Positions 44,417 through 53,599 of a stretch of DNA of 64,000 bases are shown one piece after another. A program made the position numbers and the translations under genes. Every line of letters starts with the position of its first letter. Positions within the stretch are counted from its first letter, which is position 1. The stretch spans positions 112,184 to 176,183 of the forward strand of contig NZ_JACFYZ010000009.1 of NCBI RefSeq assembly GCF_015712065.1, in the 5' to 3' direction. Under the pieces are notes generated by a model. That model had not been told where the DNA came from. It searched no databases and saw only the letters and a list, made by a program, of their open reading frames with translations. The DNA is from Ectopseudomonas chengduensis (GTDB taxonomy: Bacteria; Pseudomonadota; Gammaproteobacteria; Pseudomonadales; Pseudomonadaceae).

Positions 44417-45864
44417 ATGATCCCGACAAACAAATGGCGTGCCTGCCTGATCTGCGCACTATGCAGCCTTGTGGTCGGCTGCGCATTGCCACCGCTGGAT
44501 GGCCGTACCGAGAGCCAGGCCTTCACCCAGGCCGAAACGGCCGATACCACGCTGGGGCAAGCACTGGGCAGCGAACGCGACGCCCACCCCGGCCTGTCCG
44601 GCATTCTTACGCTGGCGGCTGCCCGCGATGCCTTTGCCGCGCGCATGCTCCTGGTCGAAGCGGCCGAGCGCAGTCTCGATGTTCAGTACTACATCTGGCG
44701 CAACGACATTACCGGCACCCTGCTGCTCGATACGCTGCTCAGAGCCGCCGAACGAGGTGTTCGCGTTCGCCTGCTGCTGGACGACAATGGCATCGCCGGC
44801 CTCGATCAGACCCTGAGCACGCTCGATCGCCACCCCAACATCGAAGTGCGCCTGTTCAATCCCTTCTCCCTGCGCCAGGCCAAGGCGCTGGGTTATCTGA
44901 CCCACTTTCCACGGGCCAACCGGCGCATGCACAACAAGTCCTTCACTGTGGACAACCAGGCCACCATCATCGGTGGACGCAATATCGGCGACGAATACTT
45001 CGACGCCAGTGAGGGGGTGCTCTTCGCCGACCTCGATGTACTGGCAATCGGCCCGGTCGTGGCCGACACCTCCGCCGACTTCGATCGCTACTGGGCCAGC
45101 GACTCCAGCTACCCACTGGAGCTGATCGTGTCTCGCAGCCGGAGCGCTCCACAGCCCCTACACGATATCGCGGCAGACCTTTCCAGCTCGCCTGCAGCCA
45201 GCGGTTACGTGAAAACCCTGCAGGAAAGCGAGTTCATTCAGCGCCTGCTGGACAAGAAGCTTGGCTTTGAATGGAGCGAGACCACACTGGTCAGCGATGA
45301 CCCCGCCAAGGGCCTTGGCAATGCCAGTGACGGCGAGCTGCTGATCAGCCACCTGGGCGAAATGCTCGATATTCCACAGGCACGCGTCGACCTTGTATCG
45401 CCCTACTTCGTCCCCACGCAAACCGGCGTCGATATCTTTACCGGCCTGGCACAACGCGGCGTTGAAGTGCGCATCCTGACCAATGCATTGGAGGCAACGG
45501 ACGTGACGCCGGTACACGCCGGCTACGCCAAACGCCGGCGCGCCCTGCTCGAAGGCGGCGTCAAACTCTATGAAATGCGTCTGGATGCGGACAACGAAGG
45601 CCATCGGGAGAAAGCCGGCCCATTCGGCAGCTCCGGCTCGAGCCTGCACGCCAAGACCTTCGCCCTCGATGGCCAGCGGGTGTTCATCGGCTCATTCAAC
45701 TTCGATCCACGCTCTGCCAGCCTCAATACGGAAATGGGTTTTCTTATCGAAAGCCCGAAACTGGCGGCAGCCATCGGCCAGGCATTCGAAAGCGATATCC
45801 CGGCCAATGCCTACGAGCTGCGACTGGGCGAACACGACCGAATCTACTGGCTGCAGCGCGTGGA
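44417..45864 (+). pseudogene. Phospholipase D-family (cardiolipin synthase-like) lipoprotein, N-terminal part, split by IS21
   Basis: The first 482 codons of a gene whose last part lies at 51941-52040. A lipobox signal (CSLVVGCALPP) makes it a lipoprotein. Two HKD motifs are present: MHNKSFTVDNQATIIGGRN near residue 172 and LHAKTFALDGQRVFIGSFNFD near residue 415, so both catalytic halves are encoded. It resembles the ClsC/YmdC branch of cardiolipin synthases. IS21 inserted 33 codons before the end, so the truncated product would gain a tail from IS21 DNA. Joined without the duplication the frame runs through to 515 residues. Confidence 0.88.
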
Positions 45865-45958
45865 TGCGGATTCCACGCCATCCGGCCACCCAGTCCGCTC
45901 TCATCTGGCCAGGCATTCCACGGCCATCTGGCCACCTGTTCCACGGCCATCCGGCCGG
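45865..45958. repeat. Left end of IS21: four 23-bp repeats
   Basis: Four tandem degenerate units of about 23 bases, each with ATTCCACG and CATCTGGCCA-like parts. These multiple terminal repeats are typical IS21 transposase binding sites. Confidence 0.85.
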
Positions 45959-45992
45959 GCAGTCGGAGCGCAGCGACGCAGGGGTTGCATTG

Positions 45993-46748
45993 TTAGTCTG
46001 AGGTGCCCGGTGTCGTCAATTTCTTCACCCGCTTTCTCATCGATTCGCCCTTGAGGTTGATCCGATAAGCGTTGTGCACCAGGCGGTCGAGGATGGCATC
46101 GGCCAGGGTTGGATCTCCGATCAGTTCGTGCCAGTTGTCCACCGGCATCTGGCTGGTGACCAGGGTCGAGCGCTGGCCGTAGCGATCATCCAGTAGCTCC
46201 AGCATGTCGCGACGCTGTTCGGCGGTGAACGGGGCCAGACCCCAGTCATCGAGGATCAGCAGGTCGGTCTTGGCGTAGCTGCTCATCAGCTTGGCGAAGC
46301 GCCCGTCGCCGTGAGCCAGGCCCAACTCCTCCAGTAGGCGCGGCAAGCGCAGGTAACGCACGCTGTAGCCCTCTCGGCAGGCCTGGTGGGCCAGGGCGCA
46401 GGCCAGCCAGGTTTTGCCCACGCCGGTGGGGCCGCTGATGATCAGGTTGAGGCCGTCGCGTAGCCACTGGCCGCCGCTCAGTTGCAGGATCAGCGCCTTA
46501 TCCAGCCCGCGCGGGCTGCGGTAGTCGATGTCTTCGAGGCAGGCGTTGTGCTTGAGCCGGGCCTGGCGCAGGCGGCTGCTCAGGCGCTTGTCGTCGCGTT
46601 CAGTCAGCTCGCGGTCGACCAGCAGGCCGAGGCGTTCCTCGAAGCTCAGGCTGTCGATGTCCGGGGTTTTCAGTTGTTCGTTCAGCGCCTTGAGCATGCC
46701 GTGCAGGCGCAGGGTTTGCAGCTTGTCCAGGGTCGGATGGGGCAGCAT
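45993..46748 (-). CDS. istB: IS21 helper ATPase IstB
   Basis: 251 residues from the ATG at 46748. AAA+ ATPase related to DnaC: Walker A GPTGVGKTWLACALA near residue 106, Walker B LLILDDWGLAP near 168, then TLVTSQMPVDNW (sensor I). IstB works with IstA in target selection. Intact, although its partner is broken. Confidence 0.95.
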   Translation of the reverse strand: MLPHPTLDKLQTLRLHGMLKALNEQLKTPDIDSLSFEERLGLLVDRELTERDDKRLSSRLRQARLKHNACLEDIDYRSPRGLDKALILQLSGGQWLRDGLNLIISGPTGVGKTWLACALAHQACREGYSVRYLRLPRLLEELGLAHGDGRFAKLMSSYAKTDLLILDDWGLAPFTAEQRRDMLELLDDRYGQRSTLVTSQMPVDNWHELIGDPTLADAILDRLVHNAYRINLKGESMRKRVKKLTTPGTSD

Positions 46749-46765
46749 GGTGAGTTTCCTTGGGT

Positions 46766-47296
46766 TCAGTGGTAGTAGCCGGGGCCGCGCAGGTTGGCGT
46801 GGTCGTCCGGCAGCAGCGGCAGGTTGGCTTGAGCCAGCGGCAGGCTTTCCAGACCCTGGCGCAGGATCGATTCGAGGCTCTTGTAGCTGCACGCGCCGAG
46901 GCTGAGGGCGCGTCGGCAGGCCAGCTCCAAGCGCACTTCGCCATGAGTCTTGCCCAGGCGCAGGATGCCCAGGCAGGCCCGGTAACCCTGCTGCGGATGG
47001 ATGCGCCGTTCGAGGATGTGCCGGATCAGGCCGGCAGTATTCGGCCCGGTCTGCTCGGCCCTGCGGATCAGCCGTTGTGGCGTCCACTCGGCGTGCTCGC
47101 GATGGCTCTTGGGCATGTGCTCGGCCTGCGTGCTGTGCCTGCCCTTGTGCATTGAGCGCAGGTGGCTGGCCACTCGCTGGTTGGCGTGGAAACACTCGAC
47201 GGTGCGCGCCGTCAGCCGTACCTCCAGCTGCTTCTTCACCAGTTGGTACGGCACCGAGTAGTAATGCCCATCGACCTCGACGTGGTAGTCGATGTG
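46766..47296 (-). pseudogene. istA: istA, 3' fragment (C-terminal third)
   Basis: Codes the last 175 or so residues of the IS21 transposase, from DYHVEVDGHYYSVPYQLVKK to the stop at 46766, entering in frame at the RIT junction. It overlaps nothing and ends 18 bases before istB. The repeated six bases GATGTG at the junction (47291-47296) code for H-I and are present on both sides. Confidence 0.93.
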
Positions 47297-47404
47297 TTCT
47301 GTGGTCAGCCACAGAACACATCTTGTGTGGCCTTGCGATTTCTGTGGCCTTCAGCCCGCGGCACGGCCTCGGTTGCAGGGTGGCGCGATCTGTAGGCCAC
47401 AGAA
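47297..47404. repeat. Left end of RIT element with extra 20-bp palindrome
   Basis: TTCTGTGG-TCAG-CCACAGAA at 47297-47316, then the 88-bp inverted repeat (47317-47404). The arm CCACAGAA/TTCTGTGG also occurs inside the repeat at 47340-47347 and at its inner end 47397-47404, probably recombinase binding arms. With the flanking GATGTG and CACATC the palindrome has 14-base arms and a 4-base centre. Confidence 0.8.
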
Positions 47405-47411
47405 CTATTCG

Positions 47412-48416
47412 CTACAGCGAACGCAGAAACTGCATCAAGTCTGATCCCATCGGCCGCCGCGGCGACTTGCCCGCAGGCTCCAGTTGTGCCAGAGCACGCG
47501 ACTTCATCTTGAGATCGATTTGCGCATACACATTTGTGGTGTTGAGCGAGACGTGACCGAGCCAAGCTCGAATGGTGTTGATGTCGACCCCGGCGCGCAA
47601 CAGGTAGGTTGCCGTGGTGTGCCGAATCGTGTGCGGGCTTACGCGCTTGGCTTTGAGCGCCGGGAATTGATTGGCGACCTGCCTGGCATAGCGCTCCACC
47701 AGGGCGTGAACGCCGAAGCGCGTTATCGGCCGACCACAACGGTTGAGAAAGACGTGCTGCTCCGGGGACCGTCCTGAAATCAGTGATGAGAGCTCATCGG
47801 CGGTACGCATCCATAGCGGGCAGAGCCGTGCCTTTCCACCCTTGCCTTGCAGCTTGACGAACGCGTTGCGGGTGCCGCCCGCCACCTGCAGCTGCAAATC
47901 CGCCACCTTGAGCTGCGCGGCCTCAGCGGCGCGGGATCCGGTGTTGTACAAGAACAGCAACAGCGCATGGTCACGGATTCCCTGCGCCGTCTGCATATCC
48001 GTTGCAGCCAAGAGTGCGTCCATCTCTGGCTTCTCCAGGTAAGGGATCTGAGGGCGGGCAAACTTCCTGAAAGGAATCGAGAGAATGCGCCCAGACCATT
48101 CCAGGTGTTCCGGGCCGTACTCGCCGACGAAGCGGGCAAACGTGTGCAGCGCTGCCAGACGCTGGTTGATGGTCCTCGCGGTGAGGTCCTTGTTACTCGC
48201 CGTTGACGGGAGGAACTGGGTGATCAGCTCCCGACTGAGATCGTCCACATTGAGCAGGTCAGGTCGTTTGCCCACTGCGTGCGCAGCATACCGAATGACC
48301 TTGGCGAGCGTGTCGCGGTAGCTGAGCTGGGTGCTTCTGGCCATGCATCTCACGGTGACCAGATACTCCACCAGAAATCGCCTGACCCACGGGGCCAGCA
48401 GGTTCGATTCACTCAT
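47412..48416 (-). CDS. ritC: Tyrosine recombinase RitC
   Basis: 334 residues from the ATG at 48416, with AGGAGG 5 bases upstream; it overlaps the preceding gene by 8 bases. N-terminal SAM-like core-binding domain, then the catalytic domain: first arginine in NTGSRAAEAAQL, H-x-x-R in SPHTIRHTTATYLLR, histidine in AWLGHVSLN and tyrosine in TTNVYAQID. All catalytic residues are present. Confidence 0.92.
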   Translation of the reverse strand: MSESNLLAPWVRRFLVEYLVTVRCMARSTQLSYRDTLAKVIRYAAHAVGKRPDLLNVDDLSRELITQFLPSTASNKDLTARTINQRLAALHTFARFVGEYGPEHLEWSGRILSIPFRKFARPQIPYLEKPEMDALLAATDMQTAQGIRDHALLLFLYNTGSRAAEAAQLKVADLQLQVAGGTRNAFVKLQGKGGKARLCPLWMRTADELSSLISGRSPEQHVFLNRCGRPITRFGVHALVERYARQVANQFPALKAKRVSPHTIRHTTATYLLRAGVDINTIRAWLGHVSLNTTNVYAQIDLKMKSRALAQLEPAGKSPRRPMGSDLMQFLRSL

Positions 48417-49350
48417 GGTGATCCTCCTGTCCTGTTGCGTAGCGCTCAAAGCGGGTCGATGCCTCGACGAGCAATTCTGGTGTCAAGGGCAAATAGACCT
48501 GGGTGGCTGCGATGCTCGTGTGCCCAAGGTAGGTGGACAGCAGCGGTAGGAGCTTCTGGACGTCGGCGCCCTGCCGATACCATGTGATCAGCCGGCGAAC
48601 GGCAAAGGTGGCCCGCAGGTCGTGGAGTCGTGGTTGGTAGCGGGCGCAGTCGCTACGTCGGATGTTGGCCTTCGATCTGAGTCGAGCAAAGGCGCGCCGT
48701 GCACCGCTCGCCTTGAGCGGACCACCGTCACTGCAGATCAGCAGCGGCGACGCCGACTTGGCGTCGCGCGTTGCGTGAAAGGTCTGGACGTAGTCTCGCA
48801 GGATTTGTGCAAGGTGCGGCCCAACCGGTACCCACCGTGTCTTGTAGAACTTCGTGTCTCGGATGGTCAGCAAGTTCTGCTGAAGGTCGACGTCGGCAAG
48901 GGACAGGTGCAGCGCCTCGCTCAGACGCAGGCCGGTGCCGTACAAGAGCAGTAGCAGCGTACGAAAGGTGCGCGGCGTAATCCGAGTCGTGCGCAAACCA
49001 TCGATTGCGTCGATGAGCCGAACCATCTCGCTCTCGGTGTACACATAGGGCTGGAAGATCTGCCGGCACCTGGGGGTATCGAGCGGCAGCGGAATGCACG
49101 GCAGCAGGCCACGGGCGAGGGCGAAGCGAAAGAAGCCCAGCAAGGCGGAATGCTTGCGGTGCCAGTACCGCGTCAGTGGCCGATTGCCGTCGAGAAATGC
49201 CCGTACCTGCCAAGGCTCAATCGAGTCCAGCTCACGGTCACCGCCGACAGCCTTCGCGAACAGGCGCAACACGCTTGCGATACTTGCGCCGTCGCAGCCA
49301 TTGGCCTGGATGAGCTCTGTGTATAGCGTTAATGCGTGGAGGAGCTTCAC
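48409..49350 (-). CDS. ritB: Tyrosine recombinase RitB
   Basis: 313 residues from a GTG at 49350 that overlaps the ritA stop (GTGA), with GGGAGG upstream. Catalytic domain: arginine in YGTGLRLSEALHL, H-x-x-R in PRLHDLRATFAVRRL, histidine in YLGHTSIAATQ and tyrosine in QVYLPLTPE. Spacing between the HxxR box and the later histidine is longer than usual, with WYRQGADVQKLLPLLST between, as seen in RitB-type proteins from memory. Confidence 0.9.
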   Translation of the reverse strand: MKLLHALTLYTELIQANGCDGASIASVLRLFAKAVGGDRELDSIEPWQVRAFLDGNRPLTRYWHRKHSALLGFFRFALARGLLPCIPLPLDTPRCRQIFQPYVYTESEMVRLIDAIDGLRTTRITPRTFRTLLLLLYGTGLRLSEALHLSLADVDLQQNLLTIRDTKFYKTRWVPVGPHLAQILRDYVQTFHATRDAKSASPLLICSDGGPLKASGARRAFARLRSKANIRRSDCARYQPRLHDLRATFAVRRLITWYRQGADVQKLLPLLSTYLGHTSIAATQVYLPLTPELLVEASTRFERYATGQEDHHE

Positions 49351-50597
49351 AGGAACCTCCCGAGATCGACGTCGGCCACTCGGCGCAGACCGACGATGTC
49401 GACCTTGGCGTAGAGCGCAGTGGTTGCGGGGTGGCTGTGACCGAGAAAGTCTCCGATTTCCTTCATGCTCAGTCCGCGGGAAAGCAGGCGGGTCGCACAG
49501 GCGTGCCGCAGGGCATGCGGGCCGTGGTGCTTGATGGCCAGGTTCATCGGCCGCAGCCGCCGGCTCACGACCTGCCAGAGGGCGCTGCCGCTGACGGGCT
49601 GATACGGCGCACGCAACTGCAGGAACACCTCGCGCAGTGGTGTCTTTGGCCGCACCAGTTGGAGATACTTGGCAAGAGCGTCGGCTGCAGCACCAGTCAA
49701 CGGATAACACTCAACGCGCGGGCTCTGCTTGGAGCGATGTACCCGAATGATGGCCTGCTCCCAATCGAGATCATCCAGGCACAGTCTTCGCACCTCGGCT
49801 GCCCGCAGACCATACTGTGCGAACAGCAAAACGATGGCGCGATCGCGGATCGCGCCGGATCGTTCATCCTGCATCCCGTCCAGCAGTTGACAGACCGCTT
49901 CCCAGGAAGGGCTGGCCGGCAGCGTTTCACCTTGATAGATCCGGCCGGGCCGAATGGCCGCCGCCAATCCTGGTCGGCACTGTTCGTGCTCCTCCAAGAA
50001 ACGAAGGAAAGCTCGCAGGTTGTAGGCATAGGTCTGCATCGAGGATCGCGTCAGACCATCACGGCGTCCCTTCAGGGCAAGGGCCTGATCGACGGCTTCC
50101 CAATCGAGCCTACTGGGATCGCGCCCTAGCGCTGCGACCATCCGAAGAAACTCCGCGGCTCGACCGCAGCGAGTACGGATCGTCACCGGTGATAAATTGC
50201 GTTCCTCGCGCATGAAACGCGCATACGCCTCGAGCTGCCGCGCACCCGGTTGTTGGACGGAGTACGGCTGCAGTAAGCCGAGGAAGTGAAGCCAATTCCT
50301 TGCCGTCGACACGAATGCAGTTCTGGCGGCCTGGCCGTCTGTCCTACGTCGGCTGTCAGATCGGCAAGCCATCCACCGATCCGCCGCTGCGTCTATATCC
50401 TTCAGTGAAACTGCGCCCGGAAACCGCCAGCGAAAGCTCGCACCGACGCACAGCAAGTAGTCGGCGCATTTGACCAAGGTCTTACGCGCGGCCCCAAGGC
50501 CTTGCAGATGCTCCAAATAGCGAAGTCGCTCGGGAAAGAGCGGTGATGTGGTGTGACGCGCGATCGCGGCTTCGCGCTTGAATAGCCGATCGAACAT
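49347..50597 (-). CDS. ritA: Tyrosine recombinase RitA
   Basis: 416 residues from the ATG at 50597 (GGAGGG 8 bases upstream), first gene of the trio. Catalytic domain: arginine in QYGLRAAEVRRLCLDDLDW, H-x-x-R in HALRHACATRLLSRGL, histidine in FLGHSHPATTALY and tyrosine in ALYAKVDI. The long N-terminal part (1-190) holds two helical DNA-binding regions. The three proteins are distinct from each other, not copies. Confidence 0.9.
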   Translation of the reverse strand: MFDRLFKREAAIARHTTSPLFPERLRYLEHLQGLGAARKTLVKCADYLLCVGASFRWRFPGAVSLKDIDAAADRWMACRSDSRRRTDGQAARTAFVSTARNWLHFLGLLQPYSVQQPGARQLEAYARFMREERNLSPVTIRTRCGRAAEFLRMVAALGRDPSRLDWEAVDQALALKGRRDGLTRSSMQTYAYNLRAFLRFLEEHEQCRPGLAAAIRPGRIYQGETLPASPSWEAVCQLLDGMQDERSGAIRDRAIVLLFAQYGLRAAEVRRLCLDDLDWEQAIIRVHRSKQSPRVECYPLTGAAADALAKYLQLVRPKTPLREVFLQLRAPYQPVSGSALWQVVSRRLRPMNLAIKHHGPHALRHACATRLLSRGLSMKEIGDFLGHSHPATTALYAKVDIVGLRRVADVDLGRFL

Positions 50598-50657
50598 GAG
50601 TGGACCCTCCTTCAGCAATGGACGGAAGACTCATGTTGCTCTCGGTTGCCTTGATGC

Positions 50658-50745
50658 TTCTGTGGCCTACAGATCGCGCCACCCCGCAGCCGAGGCCGTG
50701 CCGCGGACTGAAGGCCACAGAAATCGCAAGGCCACACAAGATGTG
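50658..50745. repeat. Right end of RIT element (88-bp inverted repeat)
   Basis: Near-exact inverse of 47317-47404. It begins TTCTGTGGCCTACAGATCGC and ends CACACAAGATGTG; CCACAGAA at 50715-50722 is the inner arm. Confidence 0.88.
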
Positions 50746-51744
50746 CACCCGCGCCTTCTTCCACTCGGCGTAGACGTAGGGTTGCTCCGGCAGGGGGCGC
50801 AGCGCCGGACGATCCAGAGCTTCGAAGGCCGACTGCCGGGAGCCCGGCAGCTTGCGAAACGGTCGTCGGTTGAGCCGCTCCAGCAACCCGGCGATAGCGC
50901 TGTTGAGTTCATCCAGGGAGAAGAACTGGCGGTTGCGCAGGGCGGCGAGGATCCAGCGTTCAACCACCTGCACGCCGACTTCGGCCTTGGCCTTGTCGCG
51001 CGGTTTGCGTGCCCGCGCCGGCACCACCGCCACGCCATAGTGCTCGGCCAGATCGCGGTAGCTGGGGTTGATGTCCGGCTCGTAACGATGGGCCTTGCTC
51101 ACCGCGCTGCGCAGGTTGTCCGGCACCACGATCTCCGGCACGCCGCCGAGGAAGGCGAAGCAGCGGGCATGGGAGCCTAGCCAGTCCGGCAGCTGCTGCG
51201 ACCAGGTGGCTTCGGCGAAGGTGTAGCTGGACGCGCCGAGCACCGCGACGAACACCTGCGCCTGGCGGATCTCGCCGCTGTGGCGGTCGATAACCGGCAC
51301 CGTCTGGCCGGCATAGTCGACGAACAGCTTCTCGCCGACGCGGTGCTCCTGACGCATCACCACGTCCAGCTTGCCCTGCCAGGCTCGGTAGTGCTCACAG
51401 AACCAGCTGTACTGAAAGCCCTGAGGCTGGCTCAGGCGGTACTCCTGCCAGAGCAGCGCCAGGGTTACGCCGGGGCGGCGCAGTTCGGCATGCACCCATG
51501 CCCAATCGGGTAAAGGCCGCTTCTCACTGGCAACCGCCGGGGCCGGCGGGAACAGTTGCTGCTCCAACTCGGCATCGGACAACGAACAGGGCCAACTGAG
51601 ACCGCTGGCGGCAAAACGATTGAGGTAGTCGCCGACGGTGACACGACCGACCTGCACGCTGACCGCAATCTGGCGAGCCGATAGTCCGACCTCGAACTTG
51701 AGACGTAGTACTTCGCGAATCTTACGCATGGATAAACGCTCCAC
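50740..51744 (-). pseudogene. istA: istA, 5' fragment (N-terminal two thirds)
   Basis: 335 codons from the ATG at 51744. Helix-turn-helix at the N-terminus (EVGLSARQIAVSVQVGRVTVGDYL), then the DDE-type integrase core with LFVDYAGQTVPV (first D), GGVPEIVVPDNLRSAVSK (second D) and KPRDKAKAEVGVQ (E region). It runs into the RIT end after KKARVHI, adding an unrelated tail of about 84 residues up to a stop at 50482 inside ritA. Confidence 0.93.
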
Positions 51745-51815
51745 GACGACCTCTCTGCTTCGAAAAAGAGGTCGATGGTAGTGAAGAAATCCTGCGTTAC
51801 TGCCTGCCCGGTTGA

Positions 51816-51933
51816 GTGGCCGGATGGCCGTGGAATCAGTGGTCGGATACGCGTGGAATGGGTGGCCGGATCACCGTGGAATCGGTGGTCAGATGCTCAT
51901 GGAATGGGTGGCCAGATGACCGTGGAATCCGCA
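51816..51933. repeat. Right end of IS21: five 23-bp repeats
   Basis: Units start at 51816, 51839, 51862, 51885 and 51908, each with GTGG(C/T)C(G/A)GAT, five variable bases and GTGGAAT. These are IstA binding sites; they are not a CRISPR. Confidence 0.9.
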
Positions 51934-51940
51934 GCGTGGA

Positions 51941-52040
51941 TGGCGAGCAACGGCGATTCGATAGCGAGCCCGGTACAGGCCTGCTCAAACGCCTGGGCAT
52001 TCATCTGCTCTCGTGGCTGCCCATCGAATGGTTGTTGTAA
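51941..52040 (+). pseudogene. Phospholipase D-family lipoprotein, C-terminal end
   Basis: The last 33 codons of the gene split at 45864, ending LLSWLPIEWLL and stop. In frame with the upstream part once IS21 and one copy of GCGTGGA are removed. The ending resembles the LLxLLPIExLL tail of ClsC-like proteins. Confidence 0.88.
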
Positions 52041-52108
52041 CCCAGAAACGACAAAGCCCCGCACTTGCAGACTGTGTGAAAACCTAGCAGTCTGAGAGCA
52101 AGCTGAAG

Positions 52109-52141
52109 ACAATGCCTCCATCAGTCGATGGGGGCATTGTC
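52109..52141 (+). promoter_or_regulatory. Hairpin over the 5' end of the IS1182 transposase gene
   Basis: Arms ACAATGCC and GGCATTGT with inner TCCAT/ATGGG pairing. It covers the upstream ATG at 52128 and ends just before the likely start at 52146; such hairpins in IS leaders can lower translation from incoming transcripts (inference). Confidence 0.45.
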
Positions 52142-52145
52142 GTTT

Positions 52146-53567
52146 ATGGGCTACATCCAGGGCGAAGGTCGTCAGCAAAGCAGCCTGTTTCCTCCCACAT
52201 TGGAGGAGCTGGTACCGGAGGATCATTTGGTGCGGGTGATCGAGGCCTATGTTGCTCATCTGGATCTGCAGGCTCTGGGTTTCAGCAAGGCCGAGCCGCT
52301 TAAGACTGGACGTCCTGGCTATGATCCGGCGGATCTACTCAAGCTTTATCTATACGGTTACTTCCAGCGCATCCGCTCCTCCCGGCGCCTGGAAGCCGAG
52401 TGCCAGCGCAATGTCGAGGTGATGTGGCTGCTGGGCCGATTGGCACCGGATTTCAAGACCATTGCCGATTTTCGCAAAGACAACAGTGCTGCTTTTCAGG
52501 CGACCTGCCGCACCTTCGTCCAGTTCTGTCGCCAGGTGGGACTGATCAGCGGGCAACTCGTGGCCATCGATGGCAGCAAGTTTCAGGCGGTAGCGTCGCA
52601 ACGCAAGCATCTGAGCCTGACGAAGCTCAAGCGCCAACAAGCCAAGCTGGAGGCGCAGATCGCCCGTTATCAGGCGGAACTGGACGAGGCTGACCGCAGT
52701 GAGGCGGCTGAAGTGGTTGATCGCGGTGCGGTCAAGGCTGCGCTGCAGCACCTGGAGAGCCGACATGCCGATAACCTGACAGCCCAGGCGTTGATGGAGG
52801 TACAGGGGCTGGATCAGTTCGTCGTGGATGAGGACGAGGCCTGCATGATGCGTACCCACCAGGGGGCTCGCGTGGCTTATAACGTGCAAAGCGCGGTAGA
52901 TGGCGAGCATGGGTTGATCTTGCATCATGCTGTCACTCAGGACGGCAGCGATAACCAGCAACTGGAACCTATGGCCAAGGCCGCCCAGGCGATCCTGGCG
53001 CAGGACGAGCTGACGGTTACAGCCGATGCCGGCTACTCCAATGGTGAGCAGTTTCAAGCTTGTGATGATGCTGGGATTACGGCCTATGTGCCGGAGAATC
53101 GAGGCATAAATAACAAAGGCGGCGACACGCCGCTATTTGATCGCAGCGCCTTCACCTACGACGCAGAAAACGACCAGTACCAATGCCCAGCGAGCCAATG
53201 GCTACCACTCAAACAGGTCAGTGGCCTACAACGTATCTATGCAGCGCAAGGTGACTGCGTGGGCTGTCCATTGAAATCACGCTGTACCAAGGCCAAGCGC
53301 CGATACGTGACTCGGCATGTCCATGAAGCCGCATTCGAGCGCATGCATCATCGGATGCAGGCGCATCCAGAGATGATGGTCAGGCGCCGATCCATCGTCG
53401 AACATCCCTTCGGCAACCTGAAGCAATGGATTTTGGGTAATGGTCGCCTCCTGCTCCGACAACTGCAGGGCGCTCGGACGGAAATGGCCCTGGCGGTCAA
53501 CGCCTACAACCTGAAACGTGCCATCAATGTGCTGGGTGCCCGTCGGTTGATCGAACTATTGGGATAA
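52146..53567 (+). CDS. IS1182-family transposase
   Basis: About 473 residues from the ATG at 52146 (MGYIQGEGRQQSS); an ATG at 52128 adds six residues. N-terminal DUF772 domain (LVPEDHLVRVIEAYV, then PGYDPADLLKLYLYGYFQRIRSSRRLE), then DDE domain with VAIDGSKFQAVAS, TADAGYSNGEQF and the glutamate in SIVEHPFGNLKQWI. A cysteine cluster (GDCVGCPLKSRC) precedes the last motif. Complete, so potentially active. Confidence 0.93.
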   Translation: MGYIQGEGRQQSSLFPPTLEELVPEDHLVRVIEAYVAHLDLQALGFSKAEPLKTGRPGYDPADLLKLYLYGYFQRIRSSRRLEAECQRNVEVMWLLGRLAPDFKTIADFRKDNSAAFQATCRTFVQFCRQVGLISGQLVAIDGSKFQAVASQRKHLSLTKLKRQQAKLEAQIARYQAELDEADRSEAAEVVDRGAVKAALQHLESRHADNLTAQALMEVQGLDQFVVDEDEACMMRTHQGARVAYNVQSAVDGEHGLILHHAVTQDGSDNQQLEPMAKAAQAILAQDELTVTADAGYSNGEQFQACDDAGITAYVPENRGINNKGGDTPLFDRSAFTYDAENDQYQCPASQWLPLKQVSGLQRIYAAQGDCVGCPLKSRCTKAKRRYVTRHVHEAAFERMHHRMQAHPEMMVRRRSIVEHPFGNLKQWILGNGRLLLRQLQGARTEMALAVNAYNLKRAINVLGARRLIELLG

Positions 53568-53599
53568 GTCCCGTCTTCCATTTCCAAACATCAAAAACA

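Larger units (their letters stand above)
47297..50739 (-). mobile_element. RIT (recombinase-in-trio) element, 3.44 kb, inserted in istA
   Basis: Three overlapping tyrosine recombinase genes between inverted ends of about 88 bp. The left copy begins CACATCTTGTGTGG at 47317 and the right copy is its inverse, ending GATGTG at 50745; they differ at only a few places. The target bases GATGTG lie on both sides (47291-47296 and 50740-50745). The left end has an extra 20-bp palindrome at 47297-47316 not seen on the right. Restoring the istA frame by removing the insert and one GATGTG gives a 509-residue IstA. Confidence 0.93.
45865..51933 (-). mobile_element. IS21-family element interrupted by a RIT element
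   Basis: Ends are TGCGGATTCCACG at 45865 and its inverted copy ending at 51933. The flanks carry an exact 7-bp direct repeat GCGTGGA (45858-45864 and 51934-51940). It encodes istA and istB on the minus strand; istA is cut by the recombinase trio. Without the insert the element would be about 2.6 kb, a normal IS21 size. Confidence 0.95.

Noticed and set aside
45865..46054. Continuation of the phospholipase frame past 45864
   Set aside because: The extra residues are IS21 end repeats and do not belong to the protein; the true end is at 52040.
50482..50739. Tail of the istA frame running into the RIT element
   Set aside because: It reads RIT end and antisense ritA DNA; it arises only from the insertion.
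51816..51933. Five evenly spaced repeats as a possible CRISPR array
   Set aside because: Units are contiguous 23-mers without spacers, degenerate, and match the other IS21 end.
51775..52095. Open frame of 106 codons over the IS21 right end
   Set aside because: Reads through tandem 23-bp end repeats; no protein features.
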